Positions 34,782 through 47,479 of a stretch of DNA of 64,000 nt are shown one piece after another; position 1 is the stretch's first letter, and each line of letters opens with the position of its first letter. Source of the DNA: Welwitschia mirabilis (Eukaryota; Gnetophyta; Gnetopsida; Welwitschiales); assembly GCA_051453625.1 (NCBI GenBank), contig JBOZIK010000001.1, positions 149,547,714 through 149,611,713 on the forward strand. Reading direction: 5' to 3'. Both the position numbers and the translations under genes were made by a program. Below the pieces are notes generated by a model, which saw nothing but the letters and a program-made list of their open reading frames with translations, was not told where the DNA came from and did not search any database.

Positions 34782-36426
34782 TGAGGGGATTATGCTAGAG
34801 AATCTTTGATAGGAATAACTCATTTTTATTTTCTTCTTGTTAAGTCTTTACATAGTTTTGAGTACCATAGATTTCATTGTAAAAGTTTCTAGAAGGATGA
34901 GTTTATACTTACGTTTTTTATCAAGGCTTTTATATGTTCATTGAAAGTTGAATTATTACTAAGCCTATTAATCCAAGGGGTAGCTAATTAATTTTGTGAA
35001 GAATTTTTCCTTTTATTTTTACTAAGAGAAGGGAAGTTGTAACCTTCTAATATTTTAATGTATTCCTCTTATTTCTCATCATCTTGAATGTTATTTTAGA
35101 AGGTTGATGCTTCACATGGAGAAGGTTTTGTTTCTTGATCACTTCATGTTACAATCTTATAATCTTTTATTATTTTATTTGGGTTTTATAGAGGTTGTGT
35201 TGCCAATAAGCATTGCAGTATTTGATTTGCCAAAATTATTTATTGAACGACAATTACTAAGTTTTGAATATTAACATTTTTCTTTTCTAAGATGATATGT
35301 ATCTTTTCTTATGATCTTCTAAATTCATCCATAATATTTATGAATGGATCATTTGGATGTTGAAAGTTAGATGAACTTGATTGAAAGTTTGAATTTTGGA
35401 ATTAGTTTCTAAAAGATTAAGAGTTGTTTTGAAAATGGCATTCAACCTAGGATATGCCCGATTTTGACTTTTAAAGTTTAGAAATGTTTAATTGAAAGCA
35501 TAAACTTCTTCATGTATGATCTCTTTAGTAGAGAATCCTTGATAGTGTGATAATTATCATCACATAATTCATATGTGGCATAAAATTTCTCTTAGTTATT
35601 GATTTAACATCTAAAATCATTTTTGTATACTTCTTCAAGGTTGTTGTAAAGTCTCTCATTAGATTTGTAGGGTTGTAATCTACCTCATTTTCTTGTTTTA
35701 CCTCTTTTAAATATTTGATGAGTTGGCCTATAGTGTGATTTTCTTTAGACGTTGGCCAAGATTAACTAACCTCCACAAGTTCTTCTAATTTTATCTAGAC
35801 ATTTTTTAATGTGAGATTTATAAGGTATTCATCACAAAAATGTCTACAAGTTGTTTTGTATGGGGATTTAGTCCACTATAAAAGTAGTTAAATAATTCTC
35901 CTCATAAAAAGCATCTACTAGATTAGAGTGAGTTGCTATAAAGAAACATTCATATGTGGAAGCATAATCCTCATTTGATTTTTATTATAATTTTTTACTT
36001 CCTTTTTCTTTTTCTAATAGTTTCTTCATTCATAAATCTTTGGATAAAAGTTTCTTGAACTTGATTTTATGACTTTAAACTTTTATTAAGTATGATTTTT
36101 AGTCAAAGTTTAGCTCTCTCTTTTAATGTCATGGAAAAGATTACTATGTATATTCTATTATTAATGTTTTTCATTTCATTCCTTGAGGTAAGAATTAATT
36201 ATTCAATGTCTACAATGTGTTGGAGGGAATCTTCTTTATTTTCATCACTAAATATTGGGTAGGCATTTAGATTCTTTAGTTTAACATCATTTCCTAGAGA
36301 TAAATCAAAAGGGGTTTGAATATCTAGTTGCTTATTACCTAGTAATTCCCTTAAGGTATGATTTACATTAGGATTAGGAGTTGAAAACCTTACAACTTGC
36401 TTTTGTTTTTACATAACACTCGACAT
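34782..36426 (-). pseudogene. Athila-type gag of element A
   Basis: On the minus strand, ATG at 36426 opens MSSVM followed by VRFSTPNPNVNHTLRELLGN and IQTPFDLSLGNDVKLKNLNA, then EDSLQHIVDIE, YIVIFSMTLKERAKL, NQVQETFIQRFMNEETIRKR. NHTLREL near the start, the helical core (LKAFPFSL-equivalent IVIFSMTL) and the F-x-x-RF-x-x-x-x-x-x-x-x-R segment fit Athila gag. It starts about 610 bp inside the primer site. Stops are TAG/TAA type. Confidence 0.75.
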
Positions 36427-37034
36427 TATATACTAGTTTTCTCCTTCTACAAGATTTTTTTTAATGGTATATGATTTAAAAAAAAATAAATTTAGAGGAA
36501 GAATTGTATGCACCTAGATATTTCTTTTTTGATTCGATTTCTAAGTTTACCAGTTCTTCTCTAATGTATAGCCTTTTTCTCTAATTTTCTAGGTTGATCA
36601 TATCATAGCATCTTAAAAACAGAAAATAATATAAAGAAAAATAAAAAATAACAAACTCTCATCCTACCTATTATGAATCCAATAGAAGGGATGATAAACA
36701 TAGAGATCAGAAAACAAAAACTTTACAGAGTAAGAAAAACAAAAAAATAAAAAAAACATAGGTTGTCATTTTCCTAGTCATCCAGACAACAAAGGAGATG
36801 ATAGGAATGATTATTATTATGCTAATAGAAAACTAAAATATATAAATAAAAATATAAAATAAAAACTGAAATCATAGATTATCGTCCTTACTATCATTGA
36901 AATGATAGAGGGAATGATAAAAAATAAAACCTATGGCTCTTAATTAAAATTTAATGTTACTATGGATAAATAACTAAATAGTAATCTGATGTGCTCACTT
37001 GAATGAAAACAATCCTTGTACTCTGCAGTAGTAT
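36427..37034 (-). other. Leader of element A
   Basis: Lies between primer site and gag. Contains at least three imperfect palindromes of the TCATCTAGATGA type (near 36650, 36776 and 36885), each followed by an A-rich stretch. This is the counterpart of the duplicated leader in element C. Confidence 0.65.
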
Positions 37035-37052
37035 TTCTTGACAATGATACCA
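37035..37052 (-). promoter_or_regulatory. Decayed Asp-type primer site of element A
   Basis: The minus strand reads TGGTATCATTGTCAAGAA. Against TGGCGCCGTTGTCGGGGA every early difference is C-to-T or G-to-A. It lies three bases inside the LTR. Confidence 0.85.
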
Positions 37053-37055
37053 ATT

Positions 37056-38105
37056 TGTTATGGTGTGTATTTATGCAAGCATTTTATACTAAAAAAGATT
37101 CAATTATTTCATGAATATAATAGATATCTTACATAATACAACATACTAGTATAAGTGGAAGTGAACTCGAATGTTATATTCACATTGAAGACTATGAGAT
37201 AAGATAAAGGATTACTTTTCCCCAGAAAATGGAAACTAAAAATAAATAATAATGGAGGAAATAAAAGATGCAATAGAAATATAAAATGCAACTAATATAA
37301 ATGAAATGCAAAATAAAACTAAACTATTTCTTTCAAACTTAAAAAAGGCTACCATTAAGATCTATATAACCAATGAAATTGTCATTAGATCAATAGCAAC
37401 ATAAATCATAAGGGACATCTAAAAAACTTACATGTAATAATAAAAACAAAGTTTATATTAAAAGTAATAATAGTTGGGTTATAAAATAGCTAGGCCTTAA
37501 TGTAAGATAAGGAAACATCTTTCTGCAACCCTTGAGATGGATCTCCTTCCCTTCGATCTCCTATTACAAGAATTTCTGGTACATCAAAGATAAAGAGAAG
37601 AGTTGAAGGGGGTCTTATTTATAGGAAAATACAATAGAAAATGACAAAAAAAACTCCAAAACATGCTCCATTATAGATAAAAAATGGATAAAATAGTTAA
37701 TATAGATTTAGTTATAGTTGACGTCCTAAATATCACTTAGATGACATAGGACACAACAACTCTTTATAAGAGATGAATCAATAGTGTCTCAGTAGTCAGC
37801 TTTGTAGTGCATATCAGCATATAATGATGTCATCATCTTGAGTATCCTTGGGAAGAAAAAGGGGATATAGTCTTATTTATTAGTCTAAGTGAAGAGAAGT
37901 TATCATTTTCCATCAGTAATCTTTCTTCATAATCATGAATATTAGAATATACCTTGAATGCCTTAAATATTACTAATAGTTATACATTTTTAAGATCTTT
38001 CATTAATTCTCCAAAATTATTAGAATTACATCTAAACCTATGCAAATGTCATACAAAATGGCTCATAAAAGCCCCATCAAATAACCACAAATTAGTAGTG
38101 CAATA
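37056..38105 (-). repeat. 5' LTR of element A
   Basis: 1050 bp. In plus orientation starts TGTTATGGTGTGTATTTATG and ends TTAGTAGTGCAATA where the other copy has TTAGTAGCATAACA. Carries ATCACTTAGATGACATAGG near 37733. Confidence 0.92.
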
Positions 38106-38110
38106 GTAGA
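38106..38110. repeat. Right target-site duplication GTAGA of element A
   Basis: Pairs with ATAGA at 30721-30725. Confidence 0.75.
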
Positions 38111-38237
38111 TAACCTTCTCTATGTCCACATCTAAAGATCTATAGAAGATTTTCCTTTAGTCCTTCCAATAAGCATAGTTATTTACATCAAACATGAGTG
38201 ATATTTTGATTGAGAGGCCATAAGTAGAATAACTCAT
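38106..38237 (-). pseudogene. Copia gag, N-terminal exon-like fragment
   Basis: ATG at 38237 on the minus strand opens MSYSTYGLSIKISLMFDVNN and YAYWKD, a stop, then RKIFYRSLDVDIEKVIY. The P-x-FDG-x-NYAYWK pattern is the start of Sirevirus gag. The frame ends at the element A insertion and resumes at 30725. Confidence 0.85.
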
Positions 38238-38289
38238 AGTTAGGGTTTAATAGTCCAGATCTATGAGGATATACAATTGATTTAATCAA

Positions 38290-38301
38290 GCTATGATACC
38301 A
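38290..38301 (-). promoter_or_regulatory. iMet primer site of the Sirevirus-like copia
   Basis: The minus strand reads TGGTATCATAGC (one change from TGGTATCAGAGC) and continues TTGATT, as in Sireviruses. It lies two bases inside the LTR. Confidence 0.85.
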
Positions 38302-38303
38302 AA

Positions 38304-39490
38304 TGTTGAATCTAAAACCCTGGATGGGGGAAATTGAATAGAATTAACTAAAAATTAAAATACTATCTTTAGAAAATATTAAACACTAAAAGATATTTCT
38401 TCATATGAAAGAATTAAATGATCTATCTTAGAATGAGATATTAAAGAAAAAATTAAAACTTGAAACTACTAATGGAGATCATCAAGCACATAATTTATAG
38501 TGATTTTAGAAGTCCCCTACTCCACTCTTGGCTATCAGCTTCTTTCCAAGGATGATCCAAATTCCTGTTACTCACTTTCTAGGTTTTTAATGTTTACCTA
38601 TAGTCTTTACAATTGAATGTTTTAAGGCTCAATCTCAATATTTATAAAGAAATCCTTTTTGATGTCAATAGTATACTAAGATGCACGATCTTCACCAGAT
38701 CTGAAGTACAACAAAGATAGTACCACACTGTCTGAGAATGATGTCACAGATCCATGTACATATACTGTGATATGTTTAGTCAAAGATCTAATGAAGAATT
38801 ATCTTTTTTAATTTTGTTACTCTTACTAGTGGTCCTCATAATTTTGATAGATTTGATTTATGTAGAGGATATACTTTAAGGTTTTACAAGTAAATATTAT
38901 TTTCCAATAGATAAAAATAAGGAGATAATAGTTAGATAATAGACTTAGAAATTTCATTTCCATCACAACTAATCAACCCCTTAAAATACTCTGTTGACTT
39001 TATTGAGTGCCATTAGTAAAGTCGATTGATTTCATCTTCTTTTACTTAACTTGAGTTATTTATGTCACCTAGTCTGGTTGACCTCATCTAGGATCTAGTT
39101 GATCACATATGTCTAGATCTGGTAAACTTCATTTTTATCTAGTTGATCCCATATGAAATATGATGCAACATTTTTAACACGGGTTTATTTGAACCCTTGA
39201 GGAAAAAATTTAACAATTTCTTATATAAGTTTGGTCAATCCTTTAGGAATCTGGTTAACTTCCTAATAAATTGGATATGGCAATTTTTGATATAGGTATG
39301 ATCACTCATCTATGGGATATAATCAACCCCTTAAAATATCTGTTACTTATCAGGTTTAAATGTCACTAATGAAAAACTTTAGCTTAGTTCTAATCTATCA
39401 GAATTATTATTTTTTGCAAGAAATGTGACATATTTTGCTATATTAGGAAATGTTAGTTTGACATCAGTTTGATAAAAATATAACTCAATA
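38304..39490 (-). repeat. 5' LTR of the Sirevirus-like copia
   Basis: 1187 bp, homologous over its length to 23209-24357. Confidence 0.92.
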
Positions 39491-40630
39491 GTTATGGTAT
39501 GAAGTCATGATCTTTTATTTAAAATATCCTAATTAATCTTTAAGTTTAACACCTAAAAATCATATTGCAACTTTGCCCAAAAATACACTTGTCTAATGGG
39601 ATTAAATTAAATATAATAAACTAGTAAAGAATTCTAGTAGAGAGTATAGAAAATTTATTTGCAATAAGAAAAATATATTTTTATATTTTATGAATAAGAA
39701 TAAGATGAAAATAATGTAATAATCATGATGATAAAATGAAATATATGAAAACTGTAATAAAATCTTAAATGCAAGCTCTAACCAATTAAACTAATCTGTT
39801 ATTATCTATTTTGACCCTTATAATCTATATCAATTACAAATTAATGTAATTTTAATTATAACAAACATAAACTATAAAGAATATAGGATGAAGAATAGCA
39901 TTAATAAAATTAATTCTATAATAATTAAAATGTCTTACATCCACTTTAATAATACTTACTCCTCAATGAAAGAAACATAGCCCAATACCAAGGTAAGCTT
40001 CTATCCTAAGTTAAATAGAATACTTGCTTAATTGAGCTTTAATTCATCACAAGAACAATTAATGCATGAAATAATCTTACAAATAAGAGCTATAAGTTCT
40101 TTTATACGTGAAAGTAAGGTTTAAGTGATTAGGATTTTTTAGCTTGTAATCATAGATGATGGTTACAATTGGGTAGTTACAATTTCTATCATATAGCCTA
40201 GGTAGGATGGATATATTTCTTGTCTTATAACATTATTTGGAATATTGATCTTCTTATATTATGTGGAGTTTATCATGATGAGTCTAATACTTGGCCTTTG
40301 AATCATGATACCTCTATCAACTAATGTCATCATTATGTGTCTTCAAAGTTTCCACCATGTAACTAACACATGTCACTACCACATGTCTCCTCTAGCACTT
40401 TGTTATTTAATGCTTTACCTTATAGTGATTTATCCTCAAATAATAGGTAGAATTTAATTACTTTATTTGGTAGTTCTTTCCTCAAATATTCCACAATTAC
40501 TTAGTCTTGATCCAAATTATTCTTAATTTTTATCTTTGATCCTTAATATTAAAAGTGATTAATTTGAGTATTAAACCTATAAAAAGGGTTTGACAAACCA
40601 TTTATTAAGTGTATAATTGGCTTCATATCA
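39491..40630 (-). repeat. LTR of Athila-like element D (main part)
   Basis: Begins GTTATGGTATG, continuing from 23203, and ends GTATAATTGGCTTCATATCA near 40630, alignable with the element B LTR end (GTATAATTTGGCATCATAACA). Inside, ATCTATATCAATTACAA, AACATAAACTATAAAG and ATAGCCCAATACCAAGGTAA near 39825-39995 match equivalent parts of the A and B LTRs. On the minus strand it would be a 5' LTR with its primer site at 23182-23199. Confidence 0.65.
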
Positions 40631-43569
40631 AGGTATTTATTAACTATTTGATTATGTTTATAATATATTAAATTCCAAATTTAATAAATTTTCTAAAAAC
40701 ATGTCTCACATGACCAAGAAAAATGCTAATTTTATCATGTTAAGATTTAGTCTAAAAACCTAAACATTATAAATAATTTTTTATTTTTGATCATAAATAA
40801 TTTTAAATAAAAATAAAATAAAAACATTTTAAACAATATAAATAGGTTTTTCTATAAAGAAAACTTACTTAAGTAATATTATTTAATTTTGTTTATGGCT
40901 TTACATTAATAAAACAAGAATAAGAGCTTAGTATTTTAAACTTTAAATAGATGAATGAATTTTAGTGTTTTAAGAAGGGTAGATGTTTTGGATTCTTGAC
41001 TAAACTATTTTTAAAAGAAAATATCATTCCTTTCTTAAATGTCCTTTAATAGAAAACATATGAAGTAAATATAACATTAAAAAGCATAACTTCTTTAAAC
41101 TATTTGAAGTTTTACCTAAAACAATTAGTAGCTTTATAGATGATATATCTTAGTTTTTTGATATTTACATTTATTATATTTATTAGAACCTTATAGTTTT
41201 ATGAATGTAAAATAGAAAGAAAAATTACTTTCAAGTTGTATTTTTATTTTTAAACAAGGCAAAATTTATAACTTCACTAAATCAAAAATAAATTTAGCAT
41301 GTTAGAAATCATAGTCCATTTGTTAAAAGCATGTATAGTATGTATTATAAAATGTTATATACATCATACAAATTATCATATTGTCATAATAATTAATGGT
41401 GTGATGATTTATTTTATGGAATACTTGTCCTCCATTTAGAAGCTCATCAGTTTAAACTTTTATATGTCCTACTTAACATAATATAAGGCCTTAGATATAA
41501 TTAATTATTTATTTATTAGGTTACTACAATAAAATTTTAACCTTACGTTTTAAACTTTTAAATACTTACTTAGCATATTACAGGGCCTTGGGTTATATCA
41601 AATAATTCATTTATTAGGTTATTATAGCCAAATTCTAACCTTCATTTTAAATATAGAAGAAGGAATGGATGTTGAATTTGAAACTTTTAGTAATCATTTC
41701 TAAAATAGATACATGTTAAATTTTATACATGAAATTTATTAAATTTCATTTATAAAAAGGTATAATTTTCCCTCTTTTATAGGATTAGATATTGTATGGA
41801 AAATCATTAGATTTAAATATAAATTTTATTCCCCATACATAAGTAGGAATCAGAAAATTCTTGAGCTTGTAGGTGTAAATGTCTTAGATTTCAACCTTCA
41901 GTGTTGGCAGACATTATCTAATTATAGAAAAGTTTCCCTTCTCTCTCAAGGTAAAACATAGAATAAAGAAGTAAAATTTATTAAATTAATTAAGGTAATA
42001 AAATAAATACAAATGTATAATTCTTCTATTTAGAAATCCATGAATTCACTATAGTGTCTTCTAAAATTTCTATCAAGGATTATAAATAGCATGTAAAATA
42101 AGCTCCCATGAATTACATCTAATCTAGTTTAAACTATTATATACATTAAACTATATTCTAAAGCATTATATTTCTAATAGGACATTAGTCCAATTGATGT
42201 GATAGTAATCCTATATTTAGGATTTCATTGGTTTGAATCTTTAGATGATTTAATTAGCATACTATAAGGTATTAAAAGTAACAAAATCATTTACTTAAGT
42301 AAATATTTTATTTGTAATTTTAAATGAAAGATATGATATCACTAAATTATTCATTTAAACAATCATTGTAACTATATTTATAAGGAGAAGGTATGATCAT
42401 TAAAAGTTTTAAATGTATATTTTCTTGAAAACATTATATTAAAATTATTTATCATCTTGCTATTATCAACTTTATTCATGAAAGAGTGTTAAGATGATAC
42501 TGTAAAAATACATTTATAATCATTTATGTTAAAGAGTAAAAATGTATAAAGATTAACTCCATTGAAAGAATAACTTTTATCCCTTAATTTTAAGACATTT
42601 AGACATATACATAGTTAAAAAATTGAATTATTTTAAATCATTTGGAAATTAATGCATCCATTTAAATTCTAGTTGCAATGTATATCTCATCATTTATGAA
42701 GGCTACACACCAACTGCATCTATTGTGAATATATCAACTCAAAGATTATTTGCATTTTAGAGTGTGATTGCTTTCTTACATCATCTGATTATCCCATTTT
42801 TGATCATCTATAAAAATTCCTTTGAATAATCTCAATGTTAATTTGTTACCCTTTTGTATGTTTATATTCATTTTGCATCTACTTTTTACTCAAAATGCTT
42901 AGCATATTAAGATAATGTAGATGCTAAGCCTTTTTTTTAAAACTCTTTCTTTTCTTCCAATCATTTATCTATCTAATTCCTTATACAAACATGATTTAAT
43001 TATTTTTTAAATACATATGTGGATAAATTTTTAACATGCTTTTCTACTTGGAGTAATATGTAAAAGTTGAAATCAGACTATACATATATTTGCTATAAGA
43101 TTGTTTTTAAAATCTTATTGACTTATTACTTTATGTCAACTATTTATTATTCACTTATTTCAAATTCTATTCATTTATGCTTACTCTTATTTGCTACTAT
43201 TTTTTCTATTATTAGTTACAACATGTTAGATTCTCATTATAGGAGGTTCCAATATCTATTTAAATAATATAAGTGATGTGTCAAAGGTAATACAATGAAG
43301 TGTGGCCTCTTATAAGATTAAATAAATTTCCTCTCAAATTTTTAATGCACTCTGAGATTCATTTTGAAGTAGAAATACTATAATAATCAATCTATAAGTT
43401 AATTTTCTAGGGTTTTTTATTAAAAAGTTTTTTCCATAGTAAAATCTGTATCTATCATTTTTTGCATATTTTATTTTATTATTACACGTCCATTTACTTA
43501 TAATTGGTATCATAGCTTAGTTTTAGATGTGGTCATTTTAATTTAGAGATATAATTATAGGGAGAGATT
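40631..43569. other. Very AT-rich DNA without recognisable gene
   Basis: No coherent frame. Contains a 97-bp diverged tandem repeat near 41472. Confidence 0.5.
41472..41650. repeat. Diverged 97-bp tandem repeat
   Basis: CTTAACATAATATAAGGCCTTAG (41472) and CTTAGCATATTACAGGGCCTTGG (41569) begin two units that both contain TTTATTAGGTTA and AACCTT. Confidence 0.65.
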
Positions 43570-44650
43570 ATGAAAAACCTTTTAAAACTTAATATTGATA
43601 AATTCACTCACAACGATTATGAAGAGGGATATTTACATGTGATACCCCATATTGTAGCATATAGTGTTAACAAAACTAATGATATTCTATGGTATATTAA
43701 TTCGATTTATTTCTATCATTATATTTCACACTTTGAATCATCCTTGGAATGTACTTCATATAATCTAGATAAAATAAACTACAAAATGATGGCATGTATG
43801 ATGTTAGATATGGTAGATTCAAAATCTCGTTTAATGATGGTACTATAAAATCTATTTCTAGTATGCATTACATTCTTAAGCTAATAAAGTATTATTTCTA
43901 TAAGTGAGTTAGACATTACTAGATTAATAATCCCTTTTTTTTTTGAAATGGTTAAATATGATATGATGCGAAAAAATTACTTTTATCCATAGGTGTTTTA
44001 TTAAGCAAGCTATATAAGTCAGAAAATAAAATGCTATAACATGAAATTAAAGCCTTTACTATTACTAATCAGGAATCTAATATCCATCTTTAGCAGAATA
44101 AGATAAAACATCTTAGTAGAATATGTTTTAATGAGTTGCAAAAAAAGGTAAAATTAATCTTTTAAAGGATATTCTATATTTATATCATCACTGCTTATAT
44201 GATAAATAAGAACATTTAAGTTTTCTAAGGAGTAGTACCAAAATTAAATAATTGTTAAAGTTAGTACATAGTAATGTGAATAAGGTAAGATACTTGAATG
44301 TATTCTTTTAAAGGCATGTATGTATTATATTTCCTTCATTAATGATTTCTCTAGAAAAGCATGGTTTTAATTTATGAGGCATAAATATAAAGTATTTGAA
44401 AAGTCTAAAGAATTTAAATCTCTTATTGAAAGTTTTTATAATAAGAAAATTAAAATCCTTAAAATAAATAACGATGAAGAATATTGTTTATACATATTTG
44501 ACAAGTTTCATGAAAAAATGGAATTTTTAAGTAAAAGACAATTTTAGAAACTCCTAGGCAAAATGGGATAGGTGAAAACTTAAACAAATACTTGATGGAA
44601 TGTACCACATATATACTCACTAATTTTAGGCTTAATAAATATTTCTAGAT
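43570..44650 (+). pseudogene. Ty1/copia protease-integrase relic
   Basis: The plus-strand frame from 43570 has DILWYINSIYFYHYISHFES, fitting the W-x-x-DSGC-x-x-H-M-x-x protease site in decayed form, then CTSYNLDKINY. Further along come MHYILKL (typical LHVPKL-like stretch), a region with NELQKKVKLIF near 44135, and an integrase core: FINDFSRKAWF followed by a stop, MRHKYKVFEKSKEFKSLIES, NKKIKILKINNDEEYCLYIF and DKFHEK (44340-44520). In the integrase core the DFSR, F-KFK-x-L and K-x-L-x-D-x-G-x-EY blocks are recognisable, with the catalytic Asp replaced by Asn. No RT part follows, so it is a truncated copy, distinct from the Sirevirus-like element. Confidence 0.65.
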
Positions 44651-46485
44651 ATTCATAATGAAATGTAGCTATGATTCTATCTATCATTAATGTATAATAA
44701 ATACCAAGGTCACTGTAGGCATCTAAATTTCACATGACCAAATCCAACTTTTACCAATAATACAAGGACTTATGTTTGTAATATAGTCCTAGTATCATTA
44801 TTTCATGGAGATAGATTATGAAATATATTAATAAAGCAAGCATAATAGAAATGAGTAATATAGAGTAAAAGTATATAAGAGATCTAAAAATGGAACATAA
44901 CATTCAAATTAACATGATAACTTCATAGAAAACATAAGTACTAAAACAAAATGACATATGTTTTATTTTTAACTCAAGCATAATGATATAATACTCATGG
45001 AAATGAGTGCTTATGTGGTCCAAGATTAAGCATAATGCAATAATATTATTTATCATAGATGTGAATGTGATATATCTAAGATGTGTAACCTCGTTGTGAG
45101 AATAAAATAAGAATGAAAACTAAGAGTCTTCCAAGATCCATCAAATAAACATTTAGGTTATGAAAGCTAGAGTGAAAAGAAGAATCATCAAATAGATATT
45201 AAAGTAAAGCATGCTTCAGCCAATCCAAAGCATAACAAGTATGAAATAGTCATCGGTTAATATCAAAGTAATGAAATAAGAATATAAACTACTTTATTAT
45301 CTAAAAGGCAAAGTATACAATTTAAAAATGAACTCATGATAAACTAAAAAGCATCATGCTAGTTTGATATATAGTCTAACACTAAGGGAGAGTTAGAAAG
45401 AACTGATGACTAAAAATTCAATCTCTTTAATAAGGATATGATGAAAAGTGATTTCCTCTAAGTGATGAGAGGTAGAGTATTTATAGGACAAAAGTAGGAT
45501 TTACAATTAGGATTTTAAAGACTTAATGAAATCATTCTAAAGAATGCCCAAAGTGCATGAAATTATTCTTTAATAATGGAACTAAACTAAGGGATTCATC
45601 TTAGAAAATATTTCTTATTTATCTTCTATTTCATGGAAATGATCATAATCGATTACTTATAGTAAGAGAACTTAAGAATGTGAGTATGATACTAATATAA
45701 TCAAAGTTAGTGATATCACTTATAGAACTAGTGTTTCCACTAATTATGCTTCCACACTTCCATGTTCTGCCATAATACTCCTAATGATACATTTATCCTA
45801 TAAAATGATGGTGTCATTAATGTAGATTATTAGTAAAACTAGATTTTCATAGCCTTAAATATAATAAATGCATAATATATAATTATAATTAATTAAACAT
45901 GCCAATAAGGCATTAATTCCTTGATGTAAATATCAATTTTTATATGTTATCATATTCTTAATCAAAATTTTGCCAATCCCTTAGCAAAAATATGTATAAA
46001 AAAACTAGATAACATAGAGAAAATTACAAATAAACTTAATCAAATATATAAAGATGAAGAAATTTTGAAAAACATTTAGCTCATGTGCTTTAAATTTACA
46101 CTCACGTAGAAGATAGAGTATGAAAAATAAGTACTTGAATGCAAATGCTACCCCCTTCAACCAAAGATAAAGTTTTTTTATCAAAGTTTGAAAGATGAAA
46201 TGTTAAATATGAATATAATGAGAAATGAATAAGGAATGTGCTAATATGATTTAGAATGAGCTAAAAAGAAAAATTATTGAAAAGAAAAATGTAAGATATT
46301 TTATTAAACTAGAAAATATGAAATTCAAACTAATAAAAATGAAATACTAAAAACCATTAATGAAGAAGTGCATAACAAATCCAGATCAACCAATTTCTAT
46401 GAATTTGTAATAGAGAAACGAGTGCTAAAAATACAAAAAAATTTATGTAAAATGCTTGTGTAGAAGAAAAATCTATTTGTATATG
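44651..46485. other. AT-rich DNA, possible LTR remnant on the minus strand
   Basis: No coding frame supported. A TATA-like CTATAAATACTCTACC on the minus strand (45476-45486) in a repeat-like setting could belong to an old LTR; no boundaries seen. Confidence 0.3.
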
Positions 46486-47330
46486 TTAGGCCAGTGGCAT
46501 CAATTAGGGAGATCAGTGGAGCTAGCTCTACTAGGAGTTATGCATTAAATCTTATGTTTTAGGGCCTTAACATTAAATTAATTATTTTTTAGTTATGTGT
46601 TAGTTTAAATTTAAAGATATCCTATTAAATTTCCATTAATTACAAAATACATTATAACAAAGAAAGATGCAAGTACAATATAACTATTACAATTACAAAA
46701 TATAAGTAAAAATGGATAAGAGTTGAGAGAGAAAAATGAATTTAGCTTAAAGATCCTCTATAAGAATCTAATATCTATAACATTTAATTTATTTCTTCTT
46801 ACTTATTGGACATATCCTTTTACTTTTGTTAAATCATTTTCATCTTTTCTAATAAATTTCTAGTATGAGTCATTTGAGATTTAGTGACTTACTCTAAAAA
46901 GATATCTATAATGTTCTAAATTTACTATTTGTAAAGATGTCTATTAAAGCACAAAATGAGTGTGATTAATGAGTTCTTATGAATGGATGTGATTCAAATA
47001 TGTAAAATTGTGTCCTTTCATTTATGCTATAAAATCCTATGGTGTTAGGTAAGTATGGATAGACTAGGTGGAATGGATGTAGCCAATAACAACCTTAGCT
47101 AATCCTCAAGGGTCCCAAGAGGGGAACTCAAATCATAGTTCACATCTTTACCTTTCATCACTAGTGGAAGGTTGTTGGCCAAATGATAAGAAATGTAATC
47201 CATTGTTATTAATAGTAAAAATCTGTATTTTTTAAAATTGTTCCTTGTTATCCGTATTGACATTAGCATAATATTTAAAAATTTTAGTTTATAGTGAAAT
47301 GATCTTAAAATGGTAAAATAAAAAAATACA
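46486..47330 (+). repeat. Copia LTR, boundaries partly assumed
   Basis: The right end ATACA at 47330 is fixed by the adjacent primer site. The left end TGTTAGGCCAGTGG (near 46486) is a guess. No second copy found in the window and no copia gag follows, so the element is truncated. Confidence 0.45.
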
Positions 47331-47332
47331 TT

Positions 47333-47345
47333 TGGTATCAGAGCC
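47333..47345 (+). promoter_or_regulatory. Perfect tRNA-iMet primer-binding site
   Basis: TGGTATCAGAGCC on the plus strand, two bases after an LTR-like end. Confidence 0.8.
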
Positions 47346-47479
47346 AATAATAAGTATTAAACTACTACTTCAAAGAAAAATAAGAGAAAAACCTAGTTTT
47401 ATAATAAACAAAAGCTTAATGTTAATAAAATAGACCAAACAAAAAATAGTACATAGAAAAGATGTAGTATGAAGAAAAT

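Larger units (their letters stand above)
30726..38105 (-). mobile_element. Element A: non-autonomous Athila-type gypsy (gag-protease only), nested
   Basis: LTRs at 30726-31798 and 37056-38105 align end to end and have a near-perfect target duplication. On the minus strand the interior holds an Asp-type primer site, a leader with family palindromes, gag, protease, and then directly the 3' block and polypurine tract. No RT, RNase H or integrase blocks are present between 34290 and 33235, although all are recognisable in element C. It must have relied on a partner's enzymes unless the loss followed insertion. Confidence 0.9.
23209..39490 (-). mobile_element. Sirevirus-like Ty1/copia retrotransposon, split by element A
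   Basis: Two LTRs (23209-24357 and 38304-39490) flank, on the minus strand, gag, protease, integrase, RT, RNase H and an extra ORF in copia order. A perfect 5-bp duplication GTTAT lies at 23204-23208 and 39491-39495. The iMet primer site is at 38290-38301 and a polypurine tract at 24358-24370. The downstream ORF and a CX2CX4HX4C gag knuckle suit the Sirevirus lineage. The gag is interrupted by element A (30726-38105). All frames carry stops and the RT core is missing. Confidence 0.9.
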
